The notes under the pieces: generated by a model
Databases searched by the model: none
Seen by the model: the letters and a program-made list of their open reading frames with translations, nothing else
What the model was told of the DNA's origin: nothing
Source: Paracoccaceae bacterium
Lineage (GTDB): Bacteria; Pseudomonadota; Alphaproteobacteria; Rhodobacterales; Rhodobacteraceae
DNA: 64,000 bases
Reading direction: 5' to 3'
Assembly: GCA_024304985.1 (NCBI GenBank)
Contig: JAMWZC010000002.1
Location: 434,001 to 498,000, forward strand
Shown here: in pieces, positions 43,339 to 53,066 of the stretch
Position numbering within the stretch: position 1 is the first letter of the stretch
Layout of the letters: each line of letters opens with the position of its first letter
Position numbers and translations under genes: made by a program

Positions 43339-44364
43339 TCAGCGCTTTGCCAGCATCGCGAGACGGATCAGGGTGCGTTCCACCAGTGCCATGGCGGGGG
43401 CGTGCTGGCCGGCCGAGCGCAGTTGGAGGTCGGTGTCGGTGATCAGGCTGAGGGCCATTTCCAGTCGCTGGATGCGCCAGCCCTGGGCTTGCCTGAGGAT
43501 GCGGTCGCGGCGGGGACCGAAAACCGGCGGGCGCACTTTGCCGATGCCCTGCGCGGGGCCGCCGGGATCGGCGGCGCAAGCGTAGAGGGTGCGGAAATGG
43601 CGGGCGGCACTGATGCAGAGGCTGACGGGTTGGACGCCCTGCGCCAGCAGCTTGCGCATGACGGGGCCGATTTCGGCGTCTTTGCCCTCGGCCACGATGT
43701 TGAGCACGTCGTCGAGATCGGCGTCAGAGGTGGCGGGGGCGCAGTTGGCGATATCGGCGGCGCTGACGGGGGTGGGATCGCCCAGTTTGTAGAGCGAGAG
43801 TTTTTCAAGGGTCTGGCGGAAATCACCCGGCTCGATCTCTTGCGCGAGCGCGGTGAGGGCGGTCATGGCGGCGTTGTCCAGATCGGTGAGACCTGCGCGG
43901 GCGAGTTCGGCGGCGATTTCCTCGCGCGTGGGGGGATTGTCGTAGAGGGCGGCGGCATAGGCGTTGGGATGCGCCTCGAACAAAGTGCGGAGTTTGGATT
44001 TGGCGGTGAGCGCGCCGGCGGTGACGATGATCTGGGCGTCGCCCGGTTTCCAGTCCGACAGTGCGGCGGCGATGGTGTCAGCGGCGGTGTCGGTGGCGTC
44101 TTCGACGAAGGCGACGCGAGGGCCGGGGAAGAAGCTGATCGCCTTGACGGCATCCAGCAGGGCGGCGGGGTCCTTGCGCAGGTCAGCTGCGGGCAGGCGG
44201 GCAAGGCGCATTTCCTCCTCGCCCGCGGGGCCGATCAGGGCGGCGATCACCTCTTGGCGTTTGAGGGCCACGCGCATGGCATCGCCGCCATAGATCAGCA
44301 GGCCGGTCCGGTCCGGGTCGGGGCGGGCGAAATAGCGCGGGGCGTCGCGGGGTGTCAGTTTCAT
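43339..44364 (-). CDS. holA: DNA polymerase III delta subunit
   Basis: This 341-residue clamp-loader subunit opens the beta sliding clamp. The family N-terminus LIYGGDAMRVALKRQEV resembles the HolA start (GxDxx..R), with the clamp-binding hydrophobic SFFPGPRVAFVED, the first AAA+ domain, and the C-terminal collar domain (from about 220) with CISAARHFRTLY. As usual for delta, no functional Walker A is present. The gene follows lptE with a four-base overlap, the regular alphaproteobacterial order leuS, lptE, holA, so LPS assembly and replication genes share one transcript. Confidence 0.92.
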   Translation of the reverse strand: MKLTPRDAPRYFARPDPDRTGLLIYGGDAMRVALKRQEVIAALIGPAGEEEMRLARLPAADLRKDPAALLDAVKAISFFPGPRVAFVEDATDTAADTIAAALSDWKPGDAQIIVTAGALTAKSKLRTLFEAHPNAYAAALYDNPPTREEIAAELARAGLTDLDNAAMTALTALAQEIEPGDFRQTLEKLSLYKLGDPTPVSAADIANCAPATSDADLDDVLNIVAEGKDAEIGPVMRKLLAQGVQPVSLCISAARHFRTLYACAADPGGPAQGIGKVRPPVFGPRRDRILRQAQGWRIQRLEMALSLITDTDLQLRSAGQHAPAMALVERTLIRLAMLAKR

Positions 44365-44870
44365 GCGGGCAGGCGGCTGGCGGCGGCAATGAGTTGGGTC
44401 ACCATCTTGTCGGCCAGAAGAACAGCAAGACGGTTGCGCGCGTCGCGTTCGGCGGCGGCGGTGGCCGAGGTGGACCCGGTGAGGGAGAAGCCGGTGAAAC
44501 CATCCACCGTGCCGCGCAGCAGCACGGCCTCGGTGGCGCGGTCACGCAGGACGAAATTCACGTTGCCGATATAGTTGAACCGGCTTGTAGTGTTGTCCGC
44601 CGTCACCGCCATGCGCGCGCCGCTGATGGCATAGGTATAGCCCAAGGCATAAGGGCCATCGGTGCCGCGCCCCAGACGTTCCTCGAACCGCTGGATCAAG
44701 AGGTATTGATCGCGGCCCTGTGGCGCGTCGGGCAGGATGCTATCCTGCAGGCGGCTGGCCGCGCCCGTCGGGCCATAGGCCGGAGTGAAACCACAGGCAC
44801 CCAGTGACAGGCTGCCGAGGCCCAGAAGGCCAAGCCCGCGCAGCACTGTCCTTCGGTCAGATAACGACAT
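44361..44870 (-). CDS. lptE: LPS-assembly lipoprotein LptE
   Basis: This 169-residue lipoprotein forms the plug of the outer-membrane LptD translocon for lipopolysaccharide. The signal peptide ends in the lipobox LGAC with the Cys at residue 26, followed by GFTPAYGP, the classic LptE N-terminus. RR near the start and a [13 protein letters not shown] core are seen. The rest matches the alphaproteobacterial LptE pattern ([16 protein letters not shown] at the C-terminus). The start overlaps the leuS end by 14 bases, and the stop overlaps the holA start by four. Its presence agrees with lpxK and waaA in this window. Confidence 0.92.
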   Translation of the reverse strand: MSLSDRRTVLRGLGLLGLGSLSLGACGFTPAYGPTGAASRLQDSILPDAPQGRDQYLLIQRFEERLGRGTDGPYALGYTYAISGARMAVTADNTTSRFNYIGNVNFVLRDRATEAVLLRGTVDGFTGFSLTGSTSATAAAERDARNRLAVLLADKMVTQLIAAASRLPA

Positions 44871-47409
44871 TGACGATCCGTCCGGGGACGATGACCAGTT
44901 TCTTGGGCTGGGCCCCTTCCAGCGCCTTGATGACAGCATCATGGGCGAGGACGATCTTTTCAAGCGTCTCCTTGTCGATCTCGCGCGCTACGCTGATTTC
45001 CGCGCGGCGTTTGCCGTTGATCTGGATCGGCAGGACGACGGTATCGTCGATCAGCATCGATTCGTCGGCAATGGGCCATGGGGCGGCGGCGATCAGGCCC
45101 TCGCCCCCCAGAAGGGACCAGATTTCCTCGGCCAGATGCGGGGTCATGGGGGACATCAACTGCGCGAGAGTGCGAGCGGCGGTGCGTTTTGCATCCGTGC
45201 CGGCGGTGGATTTGGCCAGTGTGTTGGTGAAGGCGTATAGCCGCGCGATGGCCGCGTTGAAGCCGAAGGATTCGATGCCGCCTGTCACCTCGTGGATGCA
45301 TTTGTGCATGGCGCGCAGGAGGGCTTCATCCTCGGGATTCGCGGCGTCATTCGCGGTGGCGATATCGGCGGCGATGCGGTGGACGCGGGCGAGGTGCTTG
45401 AACGTCGCCTCGGCCCCTGAGGCGGTCCATTCCACGTCGCGTTCGGGCGGGCTGTCGGACAGCACGAACCAGCGCGCGGTATCGGCGCCGTAGGCCGAGA
45501 TGATGTTGACCGGATCGACCACGTTTTTCTTGGATTTCGACATCTTGGCGGAGGGGATGATTTCCACCGCCTCGCCTGTGGCTTTCAGGCGGCCATTCTC
45601 GACATCTTCGGGCAGGTGATAGACGGGCCGCCCGTTGGCATCGCGGGTCTGGTAGATTTCATGGGTCACCATGCCTTGCGTGAAAAGCGCGTCAAAGGGT
45701 TCACGCGCCGAGGCGGGCAGATGGCCGGTGATGTTCATCGCGCGGGCGAAGAAGCGCGAATAGAGCAGGTGCAGAATCGCATGCTCGATCCCGCCGATAT
45801 ATTGATCGACATTCATCCAGTAGCTGGCTTCGGCCATATCGGTGGGCGTCGTGGCATGGGGCGCGGTGAAGCGGGCGTAATACCATGAGCTGTCCACGAA
45901 AGTGTCCATCGTGTCGGTTTCACGCCGCGCGGGGGCACCGCATTTGGGGCAGGTGCAATCGCGCCATGTGGGGTGACGGTCCAGCGGGTTGCCGGGCACG
46001 TCGAAGGTCACATCGTCGGGCAGGCGGATCGGGAGATTCTCTTTCCGCTCGGGCACCACGCCGCAGGTGTCGCAATGCACGACGGGGATGGGGCAGCCCC
46101 AGTAGCGCTGACGCGACAGGCCCCAGTCACGCAGGCGGAACTTGGTGACGCCGTGGCCGACTCCGTTTTCTTCGCAGAAGGTGATGGCGGCTTCGACCGC
46201 CTGTTCGCCGGTCTGCCATGCCTGCCCTGCGAAGCCTTTGTTGTAGTAGACTTTTTCGGACTTGAGGGGAACGTAGGCCTCGTCCAGATCGGTCGCGCTA
46301 TCCTCGGATGGCAGGAAGGTCGCGATGATGGGCAGGTTGTATTTCGTGGCGAAATCGAAGTCGCGCTGATCGTGGGCAGGGCAGCCGAAGATGGCCCCGG
46401 TGCCATAATCCATCAGGATGAAATTCGCGATATAAACGGGCAGTTCCCATGCGGTGTCAAAGGGATGACGCACGCGCAGGCCGGTGTCGAAGCCCTTCTT
46501 CTCGGCCTTCTCAAGCGCTTCTTCGGTGGTGCCGCCCTTGCGGCAATCGGCGCAGAAGGCGGCCACGTCGGGATTGTCACGCTCAAGCTGTTTGGCCAGA
46601 GGATGATCGGGCGAGATCCCCACGAAGCTGGCCCCCAGAAGGGTGTCGGGGCGGGTGGTATAAACCTCGATCCGGTCGGTGCCATGCGGGCCGTCGATCA
46701 GGGAGAAGGCGAATTGCAGGCCGCGCGATTTGCCGATCCAGTTCGATTGCATCAGCCGGACCTTGGCGGGCCAGTTGTCCAGATCGTCCAGCGCGGTCAG
46801 CAATTCCTCGGAGTAATCCGAGATCTTGAAGAACCACTGTGTCAGTTCGCGCCGTTCCACATCGGCACCCGAGCGCCAGCCCTTGCCGTCGATCACCTGT
46901 TCGTTGGCCAGAACGGTCATATCGACCGGGTCCCAGTTCACCACGGCGTTCTTGCGGTAGACCAGCCCTTTTTCCAGCATATCAAGGAAAAGCGCCTGCT
47001 GCTGGCCGTAATATTCGGGGTCGCAGGTGGCGAATTCCCGGCTCCAGTCGATGGACAGGCCAAGGGGTTTCATCTGGGCGCGCATGTCGGCGATGTTCTG
47101 GTACGTCCAGTCCTTGGGGTGGCCGCCGATGGCCATAGCGGCGTTTTCGGCGGGCATGCCGAAGGCGTCCCAGCCCATCGGGTGCAGCACGTTGAAGCCC
47201 TTGGTCACCTTGTAGCGCGCGATCACGTCGCCCATCGTGTAGTTGCGCACATGGCCCATGTGGATGCGGCCCGAGGGATAGGGGAACATCTCGAGCACGT
47301 AATATTTCGGCTTGGTCGTCTGGCTGGCGGGCACGGCGCGGAACAGCCCGGCGCTGTCCCAGGCGGTTTGCCATTTCGCTTCGATCTGGGCGGCATCATA
47401 GCGCGACAT
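44857..47409 (-). CDS. leuS: Leucyl-tRNA synthetase
   Basis: This 850-residue class I synthetase charges tRNA-Leu. The HIGH motif appears as HMGH (in [11 protein letters not shown], about residues 48-58) and KMSKS in [11 protein letters not shown] (about 615-625). The CP1 editing domain is present (about 225-420, with [13 protein letters not shown], whose Thr-rich core is the editing site), and zinc-type Cys pairs occur as CDTC and CPKC. The start at 47409 is preceded by AAGAGG; longer frames upstream lack signals. It is the first gene of the leuS-lptE-holA unit and is divergent from a glycosyltransferase gene. Confidence 0.97.
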   Translation of the reverse strand: MSRYDAAQIEAKWQTAWDSAGLFRAVPASQTTKPKYYVLEMFPYPSGRIHMGHVRNYTMGDVIARYKVTKGFNVLHPMGWDAFGMPAENAAMAIGGHPKDWTYQNIADMRAQMKPLGLSIDWSREFATCDPEYYGQQQALFLDMLEKGLVYRKNAVVNWDPVDMTVLANEQVIDGKGWRSGADVERRELTQWFFKISDYSEELLTALDDLDNWPAKVRLMQSNWIGKSRGLQFAFSLIDGPHGTDRIEVYTTRPDTLLGASFVGISPDHPLAKQLERDNPDVAAFCADCRKGGTTEEALEKAEKKGFDTGLRVRHPFDTAWELPVYIANFILMDYGTGAIFGCPAHDQRDFDFATKYNLPIIATFLPSEDSATDLDEAYVPLKSEKVYYNKGFAGQAWQTGEQAVEAAITFCEENGVGHGVTKFRLRDWGLSRQRYWGCPIPVVHCDTCGVVPERKENLPIRLPDDVTFDVPGNPLDRHPTWRDCTCPKCGAPARRETDTMDTFVDSSWYYARFTAPHATTPTDMAEASYWMNVDQYIGGIEHAILHLLYSRFFARAMNITGHLPASAREPFDALFTQGMVTHEIYQTRDANGRPVYHLPEDVENGRLKATGEAVEIIPSAKMSKSKKNVVDPVNIISAYGADTARWFVLSDSPPERDVEWTASGAEATFKHLARVHRIAADIATANDAANPEDEALLRAMHKCIHEVTGGIESFGFNAAIARLYAFTNTLAKSTAGTDAKRTAARTLAQLMSPMTPHLAEEIWSLLGGEGLIAAAPWPIADESMLIDDTVVLPIQINGKRRAEISVAREIDKETLEKIVLAHDAVIKALEGAQPKKLVIVPGRIVNVVI

Positions 47410-47578
47410 CGGGCTGACCTCTTGTTGATCCTGCGGGGCCGTCAAGCCCTGTTCACTGCGCGTGATAGGCCCGCTTTGGCCCATGGTCCAGTGGCGGCGC
47501 ATAAAAATGCGGGTCTGGGCAGGGCGAAATTGGCCGCTATAAAGGGGCAGCGTGACGAGTGAGGACCAAGGTAGCCGC

Positions 47579-48838
47579 GTGAAGATCCTGTTCATCCACC
47601 AGAACTTTCCTGGCCAGTTCAAGCATCTGGCCCCGGCATTGGTCGCCAAGGGGCATGCGTGCACGGCGCTGACCCTGCGCGTCAAGGAGGCGACCGTCTG
47701 GAACGGCGTGCGGGTGCTGCCCTATGCGGTCAAGCGGCCATCCGGGCAGGGCGTGCATCCCTGGCTGGCCGATACCGAGACCAAGGTGATCCGGGGGGAA
47801 GCCTGCTATCACGCCGCCCGTGCCTTGCGGGACAAGGGCTATCACCCGGATATCATCGTGGCGCATCATGGCTGGGGCGAGCCGATGTTCCTGCGCGATG
47901 TCTGGCCCGCCGCGCGGATCGGGCTGTATTGCGAGTTGTATCATCTGTCCGACCGGGATCATCTGGGGTTCGACCCGGAGTTCATGCCGCAGGTGTCCGA
48001 GGCAGAGCATCTGCGTATCCGCATGAAGAACCTGAACAACCTGATTCATCTGCCGTTATGTGACATGGGGCTGAGTCCGACGCGGTTTCAGGCGGATACC
48101 TTTCCGGCGGCATTCCGCGACAGGATCAGCGTGATCCATGACGGGATCGACACGGATCATGTGCGCCCCGATCCGGGCGCGCGGGTCACCCTGCCCGATG
48201 GGCAGGTTCTGACGCGGGACGATGAGGTGCTGACCTTCGTCAATCGCAACCTTGAGCCCTATCGCGGCTATCACGTCTTCATGCGCGCCTTGCCGCGTCT
48301 GCTGGCGGCGCGACCGCAGGCGCAGGTGGTGATCGTGGGGGGAGATGACGTGTCATACGGGGGAAAACCGCCAAAGGGGCAGACCTGGAAGCAGATCTTC
48401 GTCGATGAGGTGCGCGGGCAGATCCCGGACAGGGATTGGGCGCGGGTGCATTTTCTGGGCCGTGTTCCCTACAGTGACTTTGTGCCCCTGCTGCAAGTGG
48501 CGCGCGTGCATGTCTATCTGACCTATCCCTTTGTCCTGAGTTGGTCCCTGTTCGAGGCGATGAGTGCGGGAGCCGCCATCGTCGCCAGCGATACCGCGCC
48601 TGTGCGCGAGGCGATCACCCATGGCGACACGGGGCTGCTGGTCGATTTCTTCGATGGTGCCGCGCTGGTCGAACAGGTCTGTCGGCTGATGGATGATCCC
48701 GCATTGCGGGCGCGTCTGGGGCAGGCCGCGCGCGCCCATGTGACGGCGCACTATGACCTGCGCCGCATCTGCCTGCCGCAACAACTGGACTGGATCGAGA
48801 GGCTGGCTGCCGCCACCCCCGGCACGGTCAGCGATTAG
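47579..48838 (+). CDS. Glycosyltransferase, GT4 family
   Basis: This 419-residue GT-B glycosyltransferase has an N-terminal domain starting [16 protein letters not shown] and a C-terminal nucleotide-sugar domain with [24 protein letters not shown], and the GT4 E-x7-E region [18 protein letters not shown]. Ser and Trp precede the first Glu. The acceptor is unknown; cell-surface polysaccharide is a guess. The start is GTG 47579 with AAGG eight bases upstream; GTG 47552 would add nine residues and also has an AAAGGGG upstream. It is divergent from leuS. Its stop overlaps the stop of the convergent DUF3576 gene by three bases. Confidence 0.88.
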   Translation: MKILFIHQNFPGQFKHLAPALVAKGHACTALTLRVKEATVWNGVRVLPYAVKRPSGQGVHPWLADTETKVIRGEACYHAARALRDKGYHPDIIVAHHGWGEPMFLRDVWPAARIGLYCELYHLSDRDHLGFDPEFMPQVSEAEHLRIRMKNLNNLIHLPLCDMGLSPTRFQADTFPAAFRDRISVIHDGIDTDHVRPDPGARVTLPDGQVLTRDDEVLTFVNRNLEPYRGYHVFMRALPRLLAARPQAQVVIVGGDDVSYGGKPPKGQTWKQIFVDEVRGQIPDRDWARVHFLGRVPYSDFVPLLQVARVHVYLTYPFVLSWSLFEAMSAGAAIVASDTAPVREAITHGDTGLLVDFFDGAALVEQVCRLMDDPALRARLGQAARAHVTAHYDLRRICLPQQLDWIERLAAATPGTVSD

Positions 48839-49323
48839 CGCTTGCCGTCGGCGATGCGCAACTGGCGGGCGCGGGACAGGATCGCATCCTCGACCGCGCG
48901 CTGGGTGCCTGCGGAGACGGGACCCGAGCGGGTTTGCAGCGCCACGACCAAAGACCGCGCCTCAAGCGCCGGGTCCTTGATATGGACCGTGCCGCGATAG
49001 GCCTGCCCGCCACCCGGCGGATTGCCGAAACCGAAGACGATGACCCCGGTGAAAGGATCGACCGATTCGATGGGCATGAAGTTCAGCACGTCCAGCGAGG
49101 CGTTCCACAGGTAGCGGTTCACCTCGACCGAGACATCGGGCGCGTTGCGATTGAAGATGTCGAAGATCGACTGCCCGGTATTGAAGGCATTGGCGTCGCG
49201 CCCGGCATCGAAGATGCGCGGCTGTCCTTCGACCTGCCCCTCATCCTCGGCCTGATTGGCGCAGGCCGCCAGAGAGAAAACCAGCATGCCACATGCGATG
49301 AACCTGAATGCCTGCTGTTTCAT
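48835..49323 (-). CDS. DUF3576 domain lipoprotein
   Basis: This 162-residue lipoprotein has a lipobox LAAC (Cys 21). The mature part has a DUF3576 domain, recognised by SIFDIFNRNAPDVSVEVNRYLWNASLD (core VNRYLWNASLDVLNFMPI) and FGGVI-like TGVIVFGFGNPPGGG. The family is widespread in alphaproteobacteria and usually lies next to leuS, lptE and holA; here a glycosyltransferase gene sits in between. Its function is unknown; a place in outer-membrane biogenesis is likely by context. The N-terminal part of the mature protein is acidic (AEDEGQVEG). Confidence 0.88.
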   Translation of the reverse strand: MKQQAFRFIACGMLVFSLAACANQAEDEGQVEGQPRIFDAGRDANAFNTGQSIFDIFNRNAPDVSVEVNRYLWNASLDVLNFMPIESVDPFTGVIVFGFGNPPGGGQAYRGTVHIKDPALEARSLVVALQTRSGPVSAGTQRAVEDAILSRARQLRIADGKR

Positions 49324-49608
49324 CTTCGCCCAGCCCCGTTAGGAAATCCGTTGCCACCGTCCTAGCCAAGCCTGCCCTGCGGGGCAAGCGCTTTGCTTGA
49401 AAAGAGGCTTTGGTCATGGGGTGCGGATCTGCGGAATGGTGCGGGCCGACCCAAAAGCATGTGTGGCATGTCTGCACCATATCTGGCGGGTTTGCATCGG
49501 CAGGGGCAGGGACGCTTGCATCACTCACCTAAAAAGAGCGAAACGATTGAGCATACCCAAGGCGGACTCGCTGTCTTGGGCGATCTCTGAAAAACCGAGG
49601 GCAACGAA

Positions 49609-50511
49609 ATGAAAAATCTTCTTATCGCAACCACCGCGCTGGTCGCCACCGCTGGTGTTGCTGTCGCAGACGTCAAAGTCTCCGGCTACGCACGCTTTGG
49701 TGCAACCTACAATGACGTGACTGAAGATGTCACGACCGCAAGCCGTCTGCGTCTGCAGTTCGATGCCACCACCGAAACCGATGGCGGCCTGACCTTGGGT
49801 GTGCGTCAGCGTTTCCAGGCAGAAGAGAACGCGGGCAACGCCGGCGGCAACCAGGCACGCTTCTTCGCGTCGGCCGGTGGCCTGACCATCGCAATGGGCA
49901 ACATCCTGGGTGTGATCGAAGCTGCTCCGAACCTGTACCTGCCGACCAAATCGGCTGGCATGGGTCTGGAAGGTAACGGCTTTGCTTCGCTGGCAGCTAA
50001 CACCTACGCCAACGGCGGCGCATTCGGTTGGACCGCCTATCAGTCGGGCACCGCGACGATCACCGATGGTGTTGAAGTCATCTACAGCATGAACGGCATC
50101 GGCCTGCACGCACACAGCACCGACACTAGCTACGGTCTGGGCGCCAACTACAAGTTTGCTGACTACACCGTTGCAGTCGCTTACGAAGAGTGGAACAGCG
50201 GCCTGCGTGACGGCGACAACATCCTGTTCGCTTCGATTGGCGGCAAATTCGGCGCGTTCGACGCGGCTCTGTCCTATGCTGATACCGAGTACGGTTCGGT
50301 TGGCTCCGAGAAAGTCTCGCTGCGCGGTGGTTACACCGTTAACGACGCTCTGTACGTCTACGGCTTCGTTGCTGACGAAGACACCGTCGACACCGCATAT
50401 GGCCTGGGCGCGTCTTACGGTCTGGGCGGCGGCGCTTCGGTCGAAGGCGGCTGGACCTCCAACCAGAACGGCGACAACATCGTCTCGGCTGGTATCTTCT
50501 TCTCGTTCTGA
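49609..50511 (+). CDS. Outer-membrane porin (Gram-negative porin family)
   Basis: This 300-residue porin has a signal peptide (about 1-20, ending AVA), then DVKVSGYARFGATYND, the usual first strand. Alternating hydrophobic beta-strands run to the end, with terminal Phe (SAGIFFSF), as required for outer-membrane insertion. The alphaproteobacterial 16-strand porin layout is inferred. The codons look optimised (frequent CTG, GGC, AAC), as in highly expressed genes. A strong terminator lies 25 bases after the stop. A GAGGGCAACGA precedes the ATG. The pore substrate cannot be read; it may serve general small polar solutes. Confidence 0.92.
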   Translation: MKNLLIATTALVATAGVAVADVKVSGYARFGATYNDVTEDVTTASRLRLQFDATTETDGGLTLGVRQRFQAEENAGNAGGNQARFFASAGGLTIAMGNILGVIEAAPNLYLPTKSAGMGLEGNGFASLAANTYANGGAFGWTAYQSGTATITDGVEVIYSMNGIGLHAHSTDTSYGLGANYKFADYTVAVAYEEWNSGLRDGDNILFASIGGKFGAFDAALSYADTEYGSVGSEKVSLRGGYTVNDALYVYGFVADEDTVDTAYGLGASYGLGGGASVEGGWTSNQNGDNIVSAGIFFSF

Positions 50512-50535
50512 TCCAGAACAAGCAGTTGAACACGG

Positions 50536-50567
50536 AAGGGCAGGTCCTCGGACCTGCCCTTTTCTTT
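50536..50567 (+). terminator. Strong intrinsic terminator of the porin gene
   Basis: AAGGGCAGGTCC pairs perfectly with GGACCTGCCCTT (12 base pairs, tight TC loop that would open to 4-6 bases), followed by TTCTTTT. Fits a highly expressed porin. Confidence 0.92.
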
Positions 50568-50619
50568 TGTGCGGCGTTGGTGTTTTCATGCGCGCGACCG
50601 CATCAGCCAGGGGAATGTC

Positions 50620-51273
50620 ATGTCGCTGTCCGAGATCAAGGCCCGTGTCGCCAAAGCCTGTGCGAGTGCCGGGCGCAGCGTGGATGATGTGACGCTGATC
50701 GCCGTGTCCAAGGTGCAGCCGAACGAACGTGTCGCGGCCGTGCTGGACGAAGGGCATCGGGTGTTCGGTGAAAACCGGGTGCAGGAGGCGGCGGGAAAAT
50801 GGCCAGATTTCCGCACGCGTTATGACGGTATCGAGTTGCATCTGATTGGCCCGTTGCAGACCAACAAGGCGCGCCAGGCGATGGAGCTGTTTCAGGTGAT
50901 TCATTCGGTGGACCGCCCCAAGGTGGCCCAGACCATCGCGCGGCTGGCGCAGGAGACGGGGCATTGCCCGGATATCTTCCTGCAGATCAATACCGGCGAA
51001 GAGCCTCAGAAGGCGGGTGTCATGCCGGCCGAGGCGGATGCTTTCGTGGCCGAGGCGCGGGCGCTGGACCTGCCCTTGCGCGGGTTGATGTGCATCCCGC
51101 CGGTCGAGGAGGAGCCGTCCTTGCATTTCGCGCTGCTGGCCAAGATTGCAGAGCGCAACGGTTTGATGGGGCTGTCGATGGGGATGAGCGGCGATTTCGA
51201 ATCCGCCATCGCGTTGGGCGCCACACATATCCGTGTGGGATCGGCCATTTTCGGAGAGCGCGCTTACGAGTGA
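50620..51273 (+). CDS. YggS/PROSC-type pyridoxal phosphate homeostasis protein
   Basis: This 217-residue TIM-barrel protein binds pyridoxal phosphate through the Lys in LIAVSKVQP (about residue 30). Other family motifs are FGENRVQEA, HLIGPLQTNKA, FLQINTGEEPQKAG and GLSMGMSGDFESAI, GATHIRVGSAIFG. It is not an enzyme; in E. coli it keeps the PLP pool in balance. The start at 50620 has AGGGGA upstream. Copy 5 of the dispersed motif follows the stop by eight bases. Confidence 0.93.
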   Translation: MSLSEIKARVAKACASAGRSVDDVTLIAVSKVQPNERVAAVLDEGHRVFGENRVQEAAGKWPDFRTRYDGIELHLIGPLQTNKARQAMELFQVIHSVDRPKVAQTIARLAQETGHCPDIFLQINTGEEPQKAGVMPAEADAFVAEARALDLPLRGLMCIPPVEEEPSLHFALLAKIAERNGLMGLSMGMSGDFESAIALGATHIRVGSAIFGERAYE

Positions 51274-51280
51274 AGCGTTG

Positions 51281-51310
51281 TTTTATGGATATTTAAAGCA
51301 AGAAGAAACC
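51281..51310 (+). repeat. Dispersed junction motif, copy 5
   Basis: ATGGATATTTAAAGCAAGAA followed by GAAA lies eight bases after the YggS-type stop and seven bases before the end of the convergent L,D-transpeptidase gene. Confidence 0.7.
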
Positions 51311-51316
51311 GGGGCG

Positions 51317-51820
51317 TTACAAGATGATGAGGCGGCAACCGTGGCGCAGGCGCTGGGCGATCCAGAGCAGGTGGTCGCGGCGCAGGGCCACGCAGCCTTC
51401 GGTCGGGTAGCCAGCGCGGCGGCGCTGGTGGATGAAGATGGCCGAGCCGTGGCCGCGTTCCGCACGGGGCCAGTTCCAGTCTGTGATCAGGATCAGATCG
51501 TAAAGCGGATCGGCGCGGCGGAGTTTCTCGTGGCTGTGGGGATAGGGCGCGCGAACCATGAGGTTATAGTCCTCATGTCGCGGGTCGTCGGACCACAGGT
51601 CGCCGGGGCGGATCGGCAGCGCCCAGTCGGCGGGCTGTGCCATGCGGTCGGGGCGATAGAGCATGCCCACGATGCCGTGCACCCCACGCGGGGTGGCGCC
51701 GTCGCCTTCTCGTTTCACAGCGGTAAGACCGCCGCGTCCGATGGAGCAGGGGAAGGTTTGCCCCCCGAAGCGCAGGCCCATTGGCGTCAGCACCATGTCG
51801 CGCGCGGTGGCGGTGGTCAC
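51317..51820 (-). CDS. L,D-transpeptidase catalytic domain protein (YkuD-like), no signal peptide
   Basis: This 167-residue protein has the YkuD active-site pattern: His 131 in AIFIHQRRR and Cys 143 in PTEGCVALRR, ahead of the Arg in the CxxxR spacing. L,D-transpeptidases make 3-3 crosslinks in peptidoglycan or attach lipoproteins to it. No signal peptide is seen, so export or periplasmic function cannot be confirmed; cytoplasmic relatives exist in this lineage. The start is GTG 51820, overlapping the ribA stop (GTGA). It is thus coupled to riboflavin biosynthesis, a linkage with no obvious functional reason. Confidence 0.85.
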   Translation of the reverse strand: MTTATARDMVLTPMGLRFGGQTFPCSIGRGGLTAVKREGDGATPRGVHGIVGMLYRPDRMAQPADWALPIRPGDLWSDDPRHEDYNLMVRAPYPHSHEKLRRADPLYDLILITDWNWPRAERGHGSAIFIHQRRRAGYPTEGCVALRRDHLLWIAQRLRHGCRLIIL

Positions 51821-52908
51821 AGCATATGCCCCGATTTCGCGGATTTCGTTGCAAGATAGGCGCGGTTATGGGCGTTCTCGCCGACTTTCAGCGGCACGCG
51901 TTCTGTGACGGTGATGCCCTGCTTTTCCATCATGGCGATCTTGCGCGGGTTGTTGGTCAGCAGGCGAATCGCGCTGAAGCCCATGGATTTCAGGATTTCG
52001 GCGCCCAGGCGAAAATCGCGCTCGTCATCTTCGAATCCCAAGCGGTGGTTCGCCTCGACCGTGTCAAAGCCCTGATCCTGCAGCGAATAGGCGCGCATCT
52101 TGTTGGCCAGACCGATGCCGCGGCCTTCCTGGTTGAGATAGAGGAGAACGCCTGCGCCTTCTTCGCCCATCTGTTCCAGCGCGCCGTGCAACTGCGGCCC
52201 GCAATCGCATTTCAGGCTGCCCAGCACGTCACCCGTGAAGCAGGCCGAGTGGAGCCGCGCCAGAACGGGCGTGTCGCGGTCGGGTTGACCGATCTCGAAG
52301 GCGTAATGCTCTTCTCCTCCGTCTTCGGGGCGGAAGATGTGCAGCCGGCCCTTTTCGGCAGCGGCGACAGGCAGGCGTGCGCTGACCACCGGATGCGGCT
52401 CCGGGGCTGCGGCCAGGAGGGGGCGGGCGCGGGGCGCATCGATCCGGGTCAGGCCGTGGGCAGTTGCGAACCCCGCAGGATCGGTCAGCGGCAGCACCAG
52501 CGCTGCTGGCAGCAGCCGTGCCGTCTTGGTCAGGATCACAGCCAGGCGGTGCAGGTCCGCGGATCCGTCGCGCTGCGTGATGAGGGGGCCTTTCATCGGC
52601 TTCTTCAAGTCATCCGCCGGGTCCGCTACACCCAGAACCCAGGCCAGGCTGGCATCAGCGGTCAGGATCACGCGGGCGATGTCACCATCATAGGCGCGCG
52701 CCTTCAGGGTTTCCGCCCGTCGTGCGGTCAAGGCCAGAACCGGTGCCCCACCCAAGGCGTGCAGATCGGCCAGCCGTTGTGCATCCAGCGTTTCAGCCGC
52801 CAGAACCAACGCCCCTCCGCTTCCGTCTTGCAGCACCACCGGTACGCCCATGCGCAGATCAGCGCGGGCGCGGGCCAGTATTTCTGTAACATCCGGGCTG
52901 AAACTCAT
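51817..52908 (-). CDS. ribA: GTP cyclohydrolase II with N-terminal RibB-like region
   Basis: This 363-residue protein catalyses the first step of riboflavin synthesis from GTP. The C-terminal RibA domain (about 180-363) has the zinc Cys ligands in HSACFTGDVLGSLKCDCG (C-x10-C-x-C), the catalytic QEGRGIGLANK and the GTP-binding LLTNNPRKI. The N-terminal 170 residues resemble a degenerate 3,4-dihydroxy-2-butanone-4-phosphate synthase domain and lack its acidic motif, so probably only the cyclohydrolase is active. No FMN riboswitch was noticed upstream. The L,D-transpeptidase gene overlaps its stop. Divergent from the response regulator gene. Confidence 0.92.
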   Translation of the reverse strand: MSFSPDVTEILARARADLRMGVPVVLQDGSGGALVLAAETLDAQRLADLHALGGAPVLALTARRAETLKARAYDGDIARVILTADASLAWVLGVADPADDLKKPMKGPLITQRDGSADLHRLAVILTKTARLLPAALVLPLTDPAGFATAHGLTRIDAPRARPLLAAAPEPHPVVSARLPVAAAEKGRLHIFRPEDGGEEHYAFEIGQPDRDTPVLARLHSACFTGDVLGSLKCDCGPQLHGALEQMGEEGAGVLLYLNQEGRGIGLANKMRAYSLQDQGFDTVEANHRLGFEDDERDFRLGAEILKSMGFSAIRLLTNNPRKIAMMEKQGITVTERVPLKVGENAHNRAYLATKSAKSGHML

Positions 52909-53066
52909 GCGGGGCCTGTTGCGTTGCGTGTGCCTGAAACGGGGTTTTACGCATTTACCTGAAACATTTGCACACTGCTTTACACGACAGCGTGAGAGAT
53001 TGGCACCCCGACTTGTCGCCTGCGCCATGCGGGCGCATCTTTACCACAACCACAGGAGGGAAACCC

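Noticed and set aside
52909..53066. FMN riboswitch upstream of ribA
   Set aside because: The conserved AGGGGCGGGGTGAAATTCCC-like pieces are absent on the strand leading into ribA.
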